From the NCBI GenBank assembly GCA_944385445.1, contig CALWXF010000003.1:58213-122212 (forward strand): DNA of 64,000 bases. The letters are read 5' to 3'. The DNA comes from an uncultured Oscillospiraceae bacterium (GTDB lineage Bacteria; Bacillota; Clostridia; Oscillospirales; Oscillospiraceae). The notes beneath the pieces are model-generated. The model saw only the letters and a list, made by a program, of their open reading frames with translations, was not told where the DNA came from and did no database searches. Shown one piece after another: positions 37,662-46,485 of this stretch (positions within the stretch are counted from its first letter, which is position 1; every line of letters starts with the position of its first letter). The position numbers and the translations under genes were made by a program.

Positions 37662-37698
37662 AAAACTGCGTGCAGCTGAATGACTGCACGCAGTTTTT
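37662..37698. terminator. Bidirectional terminator between clpE and the TIR-RyR operon
   Basis: AAAACTGCGTGCAG pairs perfectly with its complement around an 8-base loop. T-runs flank it on both strands. Confidence 0.9.
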
Positions 37699-37715
37699 CA
37701 TATAATATCTAATCC

Positions 37716-40700
37716 TTACTCTGTGCTACTCACCTTTTGAACGGACATACTTCCATAAATCACGTTACTTTTTGGCAGAGACACCTCTATTGTTGTACCA
37801 TTTCTAAGCACACTGATTCGTTCCCCCTGACTTTCTTCTCTAAGGCGGGAATAGTGGGCCACACTGGCAATTCGTTTCCCCTCACAGCCGGTAATTAAGT
37901 CCCCTACCCGAAGTCCCGCCTCCTGAGCCTGGGTGGAAACTGCGGAAACTTCAATGCCACATGCAACATCCAATGTGCTCAAAAATTCATCTAGTGCTGA
38001 ATCTTCAATCATACCACGCCAAGCAAATGCACTTGCCGATGACAGCCATGTATTTACCATTTCCTCCATTAGCGCTTCATCTGCACCAATTTGCTCCATT
38101 GATTCTATTGATTCATTGGCACACGCCACAGCTCCAGCCACATCGCCCTCCATCATGCTTTGAACGATTATAATTTCTGCGCACGATAGTTCCATGCCTC
38201 CATATTGCCCTAATGAAAGCAGTTGATCCAGGTATGTGGAACCTCCCGATTCCAGAAAATCCGCCATTACAAACCCATACAGGCATGCCTGATACTTCAA
38301 TAGTGTATTCAGGGCCTCTAAGTCATCCATCTGATCAATTCCTGTAAAGTCGATGTGCTGGAGCGCCTCCGCCGCTAACACACGGTAGGTATTGATGATA
38401 GCCTCATCCCACTGCTTTGTCCGGTCCAGAGTACACAGAAAATTTCTGCTGTAGTCTGTATAGATGGTCTCATCCTCGCCTATATTCGCCACATACTGCT
38501 TCAGAAGAGTAATATATGCCTCGAACCCAAACTGTAAATGCCCTTCCATTTTTCCCGCTGCAGCGGTTAGACAATTGGAATAGAAACTGTCCATCTCCAG
38601 TACAGTGAATTGCTGCTCACCATCCAGCATCTCTTGCCACAACTGATTGCACCGATCAAACCACGCCTCTTCTCCAAAATCGTCCGATAGAATCAATGCG
38701 TTGGCACGATCCACAAATGACAGTACCGACTCGCTGGTCCCTTCTGGCTTTTCTTCATCATCACAGGGATCGGCCTCTGTCTCCATCATCGTCCACTCTC
38801 CAAGCATGGAGCTCCAATTTCCCATGGACGTTCCCAAACTTACAGGCTCCTGGTAACTAATATTATTCCCGTTTTCCAGAACACAGCAACACATTTTACG
38901 GAGAAAGTCAAGTGTCTCGGCATCTGCTTCCGGCAGTTGAATCTGTCTCGTACCTACATCATCGCCGCATATCCAAGACAACATTCCATGTTCATCAAAT
39001 CTCAGGTCATCTATAGGTTGATTTTCTTCAAAAGAAGCAATCAACACACCGCTTACCAAGTCATACAGTTCCACACTACATCTCTCTGTATAGCCTTGGC
39101 CTGGTCCAGACCGCACTTCATTGATACCAACAGCAATGTACGTTTCACCATCTGTGCACACAATTTCAGTATTGCCCGTGTGCTGCGGCATAATGACGCG
39201 TATCAGTGTATCCGATTGGTCATAGACAAGTAACCCACCCTCACTGTTTTCTATCACAGTCAGGTTCTCTTCCGCCCATATGGAAGCAACTGAAACGCCC
39301 CGGTGGTCCATTTGCACCAGTTCTCCAAATGATCGCTTCTCCATATCCACCTTGACTACGGCCAGGATCGGTGTATGGGTATCGTATAGATATACGCTGC
39401 TACGCTCTGGAGACCACAGCATCCTAGAAACAGGTGTTCGCTGCACAGTCTCAACGATTTCTCCTGTTTCATCCACCATCGTCAATGCTCCCCACTGCAA
39501 ATTCAATGTAAGACCATTCTCCCATATTATGGGAGTTGTTAGGTCTCCTTCCACTTCACTAGGCTTCTGTTCTGAGTCCCCCTGATGGATATCGCTCCCA
39601 TCATCAGCTTCTTTCTGTGGAAGTTGCATCAAGGCATACTCCATCACCGTTCCATCTCCCAAATCTACCAAAAGGTGATCATCCTCACGAAATTCCACAG
39701 CTGATACACCAGGAGCACACACAGGCGCTATGAATTGTTCTCCTGTTTTCCAGTTCCAACACCGTACATTCTCTCTGTCCCATACCACAACTTGGGAACT
39801 ATCCTTTGGATGGAAATGGGCTCCCCGAATCACTTCCCTCGGACGCTCAGGAGAGATAAACATCTGGTTTCCACCCATGTCATAGACAGAAAAATAACTT
39901 CCCGGGTTACGCAAGTCGATATCATACATATTTCCATAGGCTAAGAGAAAGTACTCTCCATCTTTACTCACTTCAGCATCCATCAGTCCATAGAAGCGTT
40001 CCTCAACGACCGCCCTCAGCATAAGATTTTTTGTATCATACACTGCAGAATAAAACCCAGCATTCACAACAAGCACAGAGCCATCCTCAGAGCACCAGCA
40101 CCGTGTATGCAGCGGAATATATGCTCCTTTCTCCTCTTCCGACACCGCATCCGCCATGTCGGCCCTTGCGATTTCTCTTACACTTCCATCTTCTAAAAGT
40201 TCTACCGTGTGGATAAGGCCACCGTATGCCACCACCCCGCAGTCTTCTGCAATCATCACCGCAGATGGATCATAAAAACTCAGGTCAAACTCCTCTGGTG
40301 TACACCCCAAACTGTACTCTGTTGGTATCTCCATCTGATACGCTTTTCCGGTCACTGCATGATAGAATGTGATGGTATTCTCTGAGAGAAACGTCCATAA
40401 GCCTTTGCCATGGTCAGAGTGAAAGCTTCCGTAGCTGGAATCCACATCTCTCACCAGGTTCAAGTCTTTATCTACTACCTGGTAATGTTCTTCACGGTAT
40501 ACCAGATACATTCCTGTAGCTGCATCACCAGCCTGTGCAGACGATGGTAATATTTGGACTTCCTGCAAAATGCCCTCCACTTCCCCAACTTTCACAGGCC
40601 AAAGGTAATCTTGAAGCAAAAGTGCTGCCCCAGTGGCCGCCGTGGAGGATGTGGGCTCAATGGATAACGCCTGGGTATAGTAGAGAAGTGCGTGCTGAAT

Positions 40701-41489
40701 ATTCCCATCCAGTGTATATGCACTGGCCGTTCCGATATACTCCTCTGCCAACATACCTCGGTAATTCTTCTCTGATACCCATGTGCGATATGCAAATACC
40801 GATACAATAAGCAGTACTACTGCTAGCGCTCCCCCGACCGTACCAGCCAAAGTTGCTACTCTCCGACGTTTTCGCCTTTGGTGCCGTTGATATAGCTCAT
40901 CAAAGCTGCACCCCAACAAGGGGGACGCAATGCGCAAAAACTCCACTCTCAACTTTTTGAGAGTCTCAGACCGATTCTTGCCCCGCACATCGGCCCCCAA
41001 GGGCTCAACCTGCACCTTTATCTCTTCATTGTACTGGTCCTCCTGCGCTGCGACGGTCCCATCCATACCATCTTCTACCCCACGTTTTATCTCCCACCGG
41101 AGTTCGTCAGGGAATACCTCTGCAGGATCACCAGAGATTAGTAATGTCAAGATACGGTCCGTATGCCCCTGATGGGCCTGTTTAAAGATGCGAATTTCCT
41201 CCATACACCACAGGGAGTTTTTTGTTTCCTCTGAACATACCACGATCAGATAGCGTGAATTGAGCAGTGCCTCACGGATATCTCCTCCTAAATCTCCACT
41301 GGTAGGCAACTCGCTTTGGTCTCGAAACACACGATTGATTTTCTTCTGTCTTATATTTTCCAGATTTTTTGGTACACGGTAGGTCTCCAATAAATTCTGT
41401 AATTTTACTGCAACCTCCATGTCCAAAGGCAGATGTCGGTATGAAATAAACGCATCATACCGATATTCTCTCTCCATCGTCCCGGACAT
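37716..41489 (-). CDS. TIR domain protein with membrane segment, propeller-like region and C-terminal PDZ domain
   Basis: A 1257-residue protein. The TIR domain spans about 8-200: YDAFISYRH, VFRDQSELPTSGDLGGDI, SRYLIVVCSEETKNSLWCME with the probable NADase glutamate Glu98 (WCxxE pattern), and RILTLLISGD. A basic stretch RRKRRR precedes one membrane helix at about 212-233. A TPR-like helical piece follows (250-290), then a long beta-strand-rich part (about 300-870) resembling a WD40/propeller, and a helical part (about 880-1160). Residues about 1176-1257 form a PDZ domain (AGLRVGDLITGCEGKRI). The TIR is cytoplasmic; the rest is probably outside. It ends the six-gene operon. Function is unknown. 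Confidence 0.78.
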   Translation of the reverse strand: MSGTMEREYRYDAFISYRHLPLDMEVAVKLQNLLETYRVPKNLENIRQKKINRVFRDQSELPTSGDLGGDIREALLNSRYLIVVCSEETKNSLWCMEEIRIFKQAHQGHTDRILTLLISGDPAEVFPDELRWEIKRGVEDGMDGTVAAQEDQYNEEIKVQVEPLGADVRGKNRSETLKKLRVEFLRIASPLLGCSFDELYQRHQRRKRRRVATLAGTVGGALAVVLLIVSVFAYRTWVSEKNYRGMLAEEYIGTASAYTLDGNIQHALLYYTQALSIEPTSSTAATGAALLLQDYLWPVKVGEVEGILQEVQILPSSAQAGDAATGMYLVYREEHYQVVDKDLNLVRDVDSSYGSFHSDHGKGLWTFLSENTITFYHAVTGKAYQMEIPTEYSLGCTPEEFDLSFYDPSAVMIAEDCGVVAYGGLIHTVELLEDGSVREIARADMADAVSEEEKGAYIPLHTRCWCSEDGSVLVVNAGFYSAVYDTKNLMLRAVVEERFYGLMDAEVSKDGEYFLLAYGNMYDIDLRNPGSYFSVYDMGGNQMFISPERPREVIRGAHFHPKDSSQVVVWDRENVRCWNWKTGEQFIAPVCAPGVSAVEFREDDHLLVDLGDGTVMEYALMQLPQKEADDGSDIHQGDSEQKPSEVEGDLTTPIIWENGLTLNLQWGALTMVDETGEIVETVQRTPVSRMLWSPERSSVYLYDTHTPILAVVKVDMEKRSFGELVQMDHRGVSVASIWAEENLTVIENSEGGLLVYDQSDTLIRVIMPQHTGNTEIVCTDGETYIAVGINEVRSGPGQGYTERCSVELYDLVSGVLIASFEENQPIDDLRFDEHGMLSWICGDDVGTRQIQLPEADAETLDFLRKMCCCVLENGNNISYQEPVSLGTSMGNWSSMLGEWTMMETEADPCDDEEKPEGTSESVLSFVDRANALILSDDFGEEAWFDRCNQLWQEMLDGEQQFTVLEMDSFYSNCLTAAAGKMEGHLQFGFEAYITLLKQYVANIGEDETIYTDYSRNFLCTLDRTKQWDEAIINTYRVLAAEALQHIDFTGIDQMDDLEALNTLLKYQACLYGFVMADFLESGGSTYLDQLLSLGQYGGMELSCAEIIIVQSMMEGDVAGAVACANESIESMEQIGADEALMEEMVNTWLSSASAFAWRGMIEDSALDEFLSTLDVACGIEVSAVSTQAQEAGLRVGDLITGCEGKRIASVAHYSRLREESQGERISVLRNGTTIEVSLPKSNVIYGSMSVQKVSSTE

Positions 41490-41505
41490 GATTCCACCTC
41501 TTCCT

Positions 41506-41736
41506 CTATTTTTCAATTCGGTACCCCAAGCGCATCAAAGAACGTATCACTTGCTTGGCCGTGGAGCGGTCCAGTTGCTTTTCCTTCTCCGACAGCTCAC
41601 AGTATGGGATCATAGAGGGATGTAGTTTTTGTTCCAGACTGTATTGCTCTCCGTACTTCCACCCCTGGAGTTCTCGTTCTATCATCCAAGAATTATGAAC
41701 GTCCTCTGCAATCAGTTCCAAGTCATCTGCCGTCAT
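41506..41736 (-). CDS. Stand-alone RyR domain protein
   Basis: A 76-residue protein consisting of one RyR domain, the repeat found in animal ryanodine receptors and in some bacterial signalling proteins. The conserved pattern is visible: W17, GW at 25-26 followed by KYGE, HP at 39-40, the IPYCELSEKEK core, DR at 56-57 and a closing helix ending LGYRI. The start at 41736 is chosen because GGGAG lies 9 bases upstream and avoids overlap with the previous gene; the open frame could begin up to 34 codons earlier. It ends 16 bases before the TIR gene. In conflict-system surveys RyR domains are proposed to bind nucleotide-derived ligands. Confidence 0.75.
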   Translation of the reverse strand: MTADDLELIAEDVHNSWMIERELQGWKYGEQYSLEQKLHPSMIPYCELSEKEKQLDRSTAKQVIRSLMRLGYRIEK

Positions 41737-41765
41737 ATTTCTCAGCTCCCGTTCTATCTTCCCTG

Positions 41766-42284
41766 TTACTGCAGGGCACTTCCGCAAAAACTGCAAAATC
41801 GAGCATTGGTAGGTACTCTTTGTCCGCAGGCTGTACAAAAATTTGTTTCTCCCTGTGCTGTCGTGTCTTTTTTCTCTGCAAACCTCTCACTTTCTTCACT
41901 GCGGATTTCTTCTTCTAACATGCCAATTACCTTGTCGTCCAACTGTGACTGCTGAATCATACCGCCTATCTGGGTCAATACCACCGGCCATGCCACAAAC
42001 AGCGTAATCATAGTTGGAATTGCCTGTTGCCCAAACACACCAATTTTTGCAGAGATACTGACCCCACCTTGCAGTCTGGTCAGTTCAACATTCAACGCAG
42101 TTTTCATCCCCAGCACTGTTTTAAAAATTCCACCTTTGGACAGGCTGAAATAATCGCTCAAAGCACCATCTCCCTGGGTAAATGTATACCCCTCCTGGGT
42201 CAGGCGCTCTCCCACGCGCTCCACAACTTTCGAAAAGTCAACAAGATTCGTTTTTACAAACTTAGTCGTGCTGAATGTTCCCAT
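41766..42284 (-). CDS. Zinc-ribbon protein with a hydrophobic segment
   Basis: A 172-residue protein of unknown function. Residues 1-75 form an alpha/beta domain (FSKVVERVGERLTQEGYTF, YFSLSKGGIFKTVLGMKTAL). A hydrophobic stretch lies at about 80-107 (FGQQAIPTMITLFVAWPVVL). An acidic helical linker follows, then a C-terminal CxxC...CxxC zinc ribbon (FCTACGQRVPTNARFCSFCG). The same kind of C-terminal ribbon occurs on the M48 peptidase two genes upstream. GGAGG precedes the ATG. It is one of six tightly packed genes of the TIR-RyR operon. Confidence 0.65.
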   Translation of the reverse strand: MGTFSTTKFVKTNLVDFSKVVERVGERLTQEGYTFTQGDGALSDYFSLSKGGIFKTVLGMKTALNVELTRLQGGVSISAKIGVFGQQAIPTMITLFVAWPVVLTQIGGMIQQSQLDDKVIGMLEEEIRSEESERFAEKKDTTAQGETNFCTACGQRVPTNARFCSFCGSALQ

Positions 42285-42296
42285 TAAATATCCTCC

Positions 42297-42545
42297 TCAC
42301 TCTTCTCTGAATGCATTCATGACATACAAAACCGCCAACTCACACAGTGTATCAGACAGTAGTTCCTGATCCTTCTCTGCCAGCTGGGCTTCAATCTTTT
42401 TCAGATACGCAATGACCAGTTCTGCCTGTTCCTTCATTTCCTCACTGGTAACCTTTCCATCCTCCATTGCTTTCCGAAAAGATGCCCTCTCTTCCACCAG
42501 TTCATCCAACCGCAGATACCCGGTTTTTTCATCAAACAGCTTCAT
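42297..42545 (-). CDS. Small acidic helical protein
   Basis: An 82-residue protein with no recognised family. It is strongly predicted helical, with Glu/Lys/Leu heptad-like spacing (LVEERASFRKAMEDGKV, VIAYLKKIEAQLAEKDQELL). There are no cysteines of note and no membrane segment. AGGAGG lies before the ATG, and it is 12 bases from each neighbour, so it is translated as part of the operon. It may be an adaptor between the M48 peptidase and the membrane proteins, which is a guess. Confidence 0.6.
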   Translation of the reverse strand: MKLFDEKTGYLRLDELVEERASFRKAMEDGKVTSEEMKEQAELVIAYLKKIEAQLAEKDQELLSDTLCELAVLYVMNAFREE

Positions 42546-42557
42546 ATTATCCTCCTA

Positions 42558-43460
42558 TCACAATTTATGTCCGCAATGTCTACAGAATTTCCAGTCCTTT
42601 TCTATTCCTCTACCACATCCAGGGCATCCTCTGTTCTGGTCTTCTGAAACTTCCTGCCTCTCATATTTATAGTCCATGATTTTCTTAAACGAACTAGATT
42701 CACACCATTCTCTGATTTCCAATGCACGAACCGAGAGAAACGGATGATTCTGATTCATCACCGCATAGTATTGTAGGAGCTTATTCCAGCCAGACCCGTT
42801 CATGAATTCCCTGTACTCTCCTGCCTGTTTCATGTACAGTTCCATGTCAATTTTCTTCGCTAGTTCGGCGCTTCCCGATGCCAGAAGCGCCATAACCTCC
42901 GCCACAGTCTCATAGCCGTCCACGCAAATAGCCGCTGCACGGTCGCAGCTCAGCTCACTGCATCTTTGCCAGTGGAAAAATGCTAGCTGCAGCCCCGCAG
43001 AAACTAGATTACCTCCCAGTATACCTCCTCCCACACTTAAAATCATATTGCCCATTGTGTGGTAAAGAACATGTCTACATGCAATATGTCCACATTCATG
43101 GGCCAGCACAGCTGTAAGCTGTTTCTCGTTCATCAATTCGATGAGCCCAGATGTAACAGTGATAGAAATGATACTGTCGCCCACGGTGTAGGCGTTCGCC
43201 ACGGGGTTTAACTCAAGATAAAATTCCGGTTCATCGATTCCTAACACCTCGCAGATAGGTGGTAAGAGACGGTACAGTTCTGGCAGTTGATTTTCAGTGA
43301 TGCGAACTTTATTTGACATGTTCACTCCCTGAATCATATTTTCACTAAACATCTTCATAAAGGCTTTCAGTGCAATTGAGAACCCTGGAATCTGTTGCAG
43401 CTCCTGCAACGCCTTACGATCATTGGGATGGTAGTAATCTCTTGGATCAATTGATCTCAT
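42558..43460 (-). CDS. M48-family metallopeptidase with C-terminal zinc ribbon
   Basis: A 300-residue protein. The gluzincin motif is HECGH at 121-125, and the third zinc ligand is likely Glu169 in SELSCDRAA, as in HtpX/Oma1-type M48 enzymes. Hydrophobic stretches around 133-162 may associate with the membrane. Residues about 276-300 form a zinc ribbon (CPGCGRG ... CRHCGHKL). The start at 43460 is set by GGAGGGAG; the gene overlaps the end of the upstream channel-like gene by 14 bases. In the operon it could cleave one of its membrane partners upon activation; this is inference. Confidence 0.82.
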   Translation of the reverse strand: MRSIDPRDYYHPNDRKALQELQQIPGFSIALKAFMKMFSENMIQGVNMSNKVRITENQLPELYRLLPPICEVLGIDEPEFYLELNPVANAYTVGDSIISITVTSGLIELMNEKQLTAVLAHECGHIACRHVLYHTMGNMILSVGGGILGGNLVSAGLQLAFFHWQRCSELSCDRAAAICVDGYETVAEVMALLASGSAELAKKIDMELYMKQAGEYREFMNGSGWNKLLQYYAVMNQNHPFLSVRALEIREWCESSSFKKIMDYKYERQEVSEDQNRGCPGCGRGIEKDWKFCRHCGHKL

Positions 43461-45372
43461 ATATCTCCCTCCTTTGCAGCGAATACCCCGCAGCACATAC
43501 AATATATTCCAATGCACGTATCAGTTGACGGTCCAACTCTTGATAATTTTTGCCATATAAGGCACTCACCTCTTGTAATTCTCCCCAAGGTACCAGGCAG
43601 GCGTGTCGTCTCCGTATCGTGTCTTTATTCTGTCCCTTCTCTAACTCTTCCGGCAATGCGCACTGCCACCCCTCCATCACCAGGCATGCCTGCCACCTCA
43701 TATGCTCACCGATGGCAAGATTCGTTTCCAAAGTTCGATTAGCATCTAGAGCTTGGCAAAATGCTCCACTGATCCCCCCCTCTCTCAACTCATATCCCGC
43801 ACACATGACCTTCCATGGAATGTGAATTGCCAACAATCTACTCGACATCTTTTCGTAGACACTGGCACATTTCCAAAGATTATCAGCATCCTCACTATGG
43901 CCAAACGAAGCATGATAATACCAGTGTACTCTTTTGGCTATCGCATCTAATTTTCCCCCAATAAACACCTCATAGCTGAATATCTGCTGACGGCATCCAA
44001 ATACGGTCACCCCTGCTCGTTCCAATACTGTCTTGTCCTCTAACAGGTTCTCGCCCTGTACAAACAGGGGGATATTATGCCCAGATTTCTCCCACAATTC
44101 TGATACTCGTAAAGCGCATGCAATATTCTCATCGGCATGTCCCCCGATACAGAACAAAGCATCTAATGGTTTCTCATTTTTCAGCATATAGCTGTAAAAT
44201 TGCTCTGTATCCGGTTCAATTCCAATCACCTCCACTTCTACTGCGGAAGCAAGTGCAGGATTGGATTGAAAAAAGAAAGCAGTTTCACGCTGAGTTCTCT
44301 CCTTCTCTCCAAAAATCATCAGATGCACCCGCATTCCAGCAGTGGATATCCCACAGACCAGATATTTGCACAGGATATCCGTTCCAGTTTTAAACCCTGT
44401 AATTCCCAACCGAATATCCCTATTAATCCTGCCATTTACACATTTCTCTGTTGGAAACACCTTCAAAAATTCTGGCAAAAACAACAGACCCCTGGCTGAC
44501 AATTCCTCCACTTGGAGCCAATGAAGATCATAGCCCGCAAAGACCTGCTCGTCTGAAATTCTTTCGCTCTTAGCGTTTTCGTAAAGAGCATAAATATGAA
44601 ATCGATTATGAGGAATACTTCTTGCATCCCCACAAATCTGGCGTACCATCGCCTCATTTTTCCATTTTTCTTGCTGCATACAGACCAGATAGGTCTCACC
44701 TCTACATTTTTCTATAACAGAGCAAATAAAATATGGTCTTCGTGTGGCACTAAAGGCAATTCGGGTAGCCCCGGATTGAAATGCACGATTTTCTAAATCT
44801 TTGATTTCTTGCCCTCCCACCTCATCTTCATCTCTGGCATGAAGCAAAAATATCAACCCATGGCCATCTTTATCATGAATATCTTCCACAAGTTGCAGAA
44901 CATCCTCGCTCATCCCGGAAATAAAATATATATTTTTTCTTGTTCCCATCCTCCGCACAAAAATAAATCGTACTCTTCCAATAATACCTCCGCCCACATT
45001 TGCTAATATCATAGCGGCAAGCACGACCATGGCGGCAAACATTACAATACCGTATATTGTGCGATAAACCTCGTTGGTGTACAAGGTCCCTGTCTCACCA
45101 AGGTCCAATTCCATGACCATAATTCTTCCCGAACTGAAAAGGGCCAAAAATGTACTTTCCACAGCATGTAGTATGCCACCGTCCCCCAGAGTATTTCCAA
45201 AATAATACCCCACCAGATAAATGGTGAACCCTAGAACGAGCAGTCCTAAAAAAAGAGTCAGTCCATACTTTTTAAACCAAAGATTGTGTCTGGAGATAAA
45301 ATATAGCCCCCCTACTAAAACCAAGAATCCCCCCAGCCAAACTGTGAAAAAGAACACAATATTCTGGAACAC
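43447..45372 (-). CDS. Membrane protein with tandem TrkA/CASTOR-like domains and a C-terminal RyR domain
   Basis: A 641-residue protein. Membrane helices lie at about 3-23, 35-57 and 107-130, with a hydrophobic pore-like segment between the second and third (HAVESTFLALFSSG). The potassium filter sequence TVGYG is absent. Two Rossmann-like units follow: the first from about 147 (KNIYFISGMSEDVLQLVEDI), the second near 325 (IRLGITGFKTGTDILCKYL), an arrangement like RCK pairs of CASTOR/POLLUX channels. The last ~90 residues carry RyR hallmarks (MRWQACLVMEGW, RRRHACLVPWGEL, ELDRQLIRALEY). The start is taken as GTG at 45372, 9 bases after GGAGG; an upstream in-frame TTG is unlikely. First gene of the operon. 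Confidence 0.75.
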   Translation of the reverse strand: MFQNIVFFFTVWLGGFLVLVGGLYFISRHNLWFKKYGLTLFLGLLVLGFTIYLVGYYFGNTLGDGGILHAVESTFLALFSSGRIMVMELDLGETGTLYTNEVYRTIYGIVMFAAMVVLAAMILANVGGGIIGRVRFIFVRRMGTRKNIYFISGMSEDVLQLVEDIHDKDGHGLIFLLHARDEDEVGGQEIKDLENRAFQSGATRIAFSATRRPYFICSVIEKCRGETYLVCMQQEKWKNEAMVRQICGDARSIPHNRFHIYALYENAKSERISDEQVFAGYDLHWLQVEELSARGLLFLPEFLKVFPTEKCVNGRINRDIRLGITGFKTGTDILCKYLVCGISTAGMRVHLMIFGEKERTQRETAFFFQSNPALASAVEVEVIGIEPDTEQFYSYMLKNEKPLDALFCIGGHADENIACALRVSELWEKSGHNIPLFVQGENLLEDKTVLERAGVTVFGCRQQIFSYEVFIGGKLDAIAKRVHWYYHASFGHSEDADNLWKCASVYEKMSSRLLAIHIPWKVMCAGYELREGGISGAFCQALDANRTLETNLAIGEHMRWQACLVMEGWQCALPEELEKGQNKDTIRRRHACLVPWGELQEVSALYGKNYQELDRQLIRALEYIVCAAGYSLQRREIYEIN

Positions 45373-45408
45373 AAGCTTTGCCCTCCTCTCGCTCAAGTAA
45401 TTACCTTT

Positions 45409-45437
45409 AATTTACAACACATTGCTGCTCTCGTCAA
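45409..45437 (-). promoter_or_regulatory. Promoter of the TIR-RyR operon
   Basis: On the minus strand, TTGACG (45432-45437), 17-bp spacer, TAAATT (45409-45414). The AT-rich flank up to 45500 may contain further sites. Bases 45438-45540 hold no gene. Confidence 0.5.
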
Positions 45438-45540
45438 CAATTTTCACATTTTTTCGATTTAATCTTTTTATTTTTTAAAAAATATACAAAAAGCAGGCGC
45501 ATTCTAATATGAACTGCACCTGCGACTTTCCCCATCAAAA

Positions 45541-45566
45541 CAGCCCCCGGCCAGTGGCCGGGGGTG
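45541..45566 (-). terminator. Terminator of the DUF2089 gene
   Basis: CCCCCGGCC pairs with GGCCGGGGG around AGT, with TTTT following on the minus strand. It is nearly identical to the icd terminator at 46486-46514. Confidence 0.85.
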
Positions 45567-45595
45567 TTGTGTTTTCATGCTATTGATGCAGGTAC

Positions 45596-46351
45596 TCACT
45601 TACCTAGCTTCATGCGGTAGTCCGCCGTCAGGGACAGATAGCCCCGTTCATTGTGGGCGATACCTGCCCACTCCAACACCGCCGCCATAATAAACACCGG
45701 GTCAAACACAGAGTCACCCACGTTTTTATGAGCGTAGTTCTTCCCGATGGTGCCCACCACCGTATCCTCGGTGCACTCTCCTTCACCCAGTCGGTAATTG
45801 CGTCCATTTCCTTTCTTGGCTCGTCCGCCTTGTTGAATCAAAAGGTCCACAATAATATCAAAGACCCGCAACTGATATGGAGGGGAGAGCGGAAGCTTAT
45901 CACAATAAAAAGAAGTTCCATCCCCGGACAATTTGATTTTGTAGGGCTTTCCTTGGATAGAGTGTACCATAGCGATACCGCCGCAGGCTATGAGCTGGTT
46001 TCGGATGATATCAGAAGCACAGGTGCTGTCTGTGTTGATCTGTTTTAATGTTACAGTAGGCATGACGGAAACCTCCTTTTCTTCCTCAGCATATCCCAAA
46101 GCCTGGAGCAGTTCATCCAATTTCCGCTTGGCGGTGGGATAGGATATGCCCCACTCCGACTGTACCTCCTTCAAACTTCCTCGACTGGTGAGAAAGCTTT
46201 TCAGAAATGCGGCTCGCTCTTCCGAAAGATAGTCATAAACAGACATGGGGCTTTCCACAGGGAACTCCGCCCGGCACTCCGGGCAAGCCAAACGGGCCAC
46301 CTCAAGGCGGCTTCCACAGGCAGGACAACGACCAGATTTGATATGGTTCAT
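45596..46351 (-). CDS. DUF2089-family zinc-ribbon/HTH regulator with unknown C-terminal domain
   Basis: A 251-residue predicted DNA-binding protein. A zinc ribbon is formed by C9, C12, C23 and C26 (CPACGSRLEVARLACPEC). A helix-turn-helix follows at about 45-85 (FLTSRGSLKEVQSEWGISYPTAKRKLDELL), the DUF2089 pattern. The C-terminal 160 residues are unfamiliar and include GRAKKGNGRNYRLG and VLEWAGIAHNERGYLSL. The ATG at 46351 has AAGAGG 8 bases upstream; two earlier in-frame starts are too close. It sits between icd and the TIR-RyR operon, all on the minus strand, and may regulate that operon or itself. An inverted repeat lies upstream. Confidence 0.75.
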   Translation of the reverse strand: MNHIKSGRCPACGSRLEVARLACPECRAEFPVESPMSVYDYLSEERAAFLKSFLTSRGSLKEVQSEWGISYPTAKRKLDELLQALGYAEEEKEVSVMPTVTLKQINTDSTCASDIIRNQLIACGGIAMVHSIQGKPYKIKLSGDGTSFYCDKLPLSPPYQLRVFDIIVDLLIQQGGRAKKGNGRNYRLGEGECTEDTVVGTIGKNYAHKNVGDSVFDPVFIMAAVLEWAGIAHNERGYLSLTADYRMKLGK

Positions 46352-46401
46352 CTTCATCACCTCTTGGTTTTAAGATAGCTCAAAGAAGTTTACTGTTCAA
46401 C

Positions 46402-46429
46402 ACTAGATTTTAATTTTATTTAATCTAGT
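46402..46429. repeat. Inverted repeat upstream of the DUF2089 gene, possible operator
   Basis: ACTAGATT (46402-46409) and AATCTAGT (46422-46429) are perfect 8-bp arms separated by 12 AT-rich bases, about 50 bases before the start codon. Confidence 0.5.
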
Positions 46430-46485
46430 TTCGGATATATAGCTTTTAAAGCCTCCTCGTTGGAGGATGGTACATCAATGTAAAA

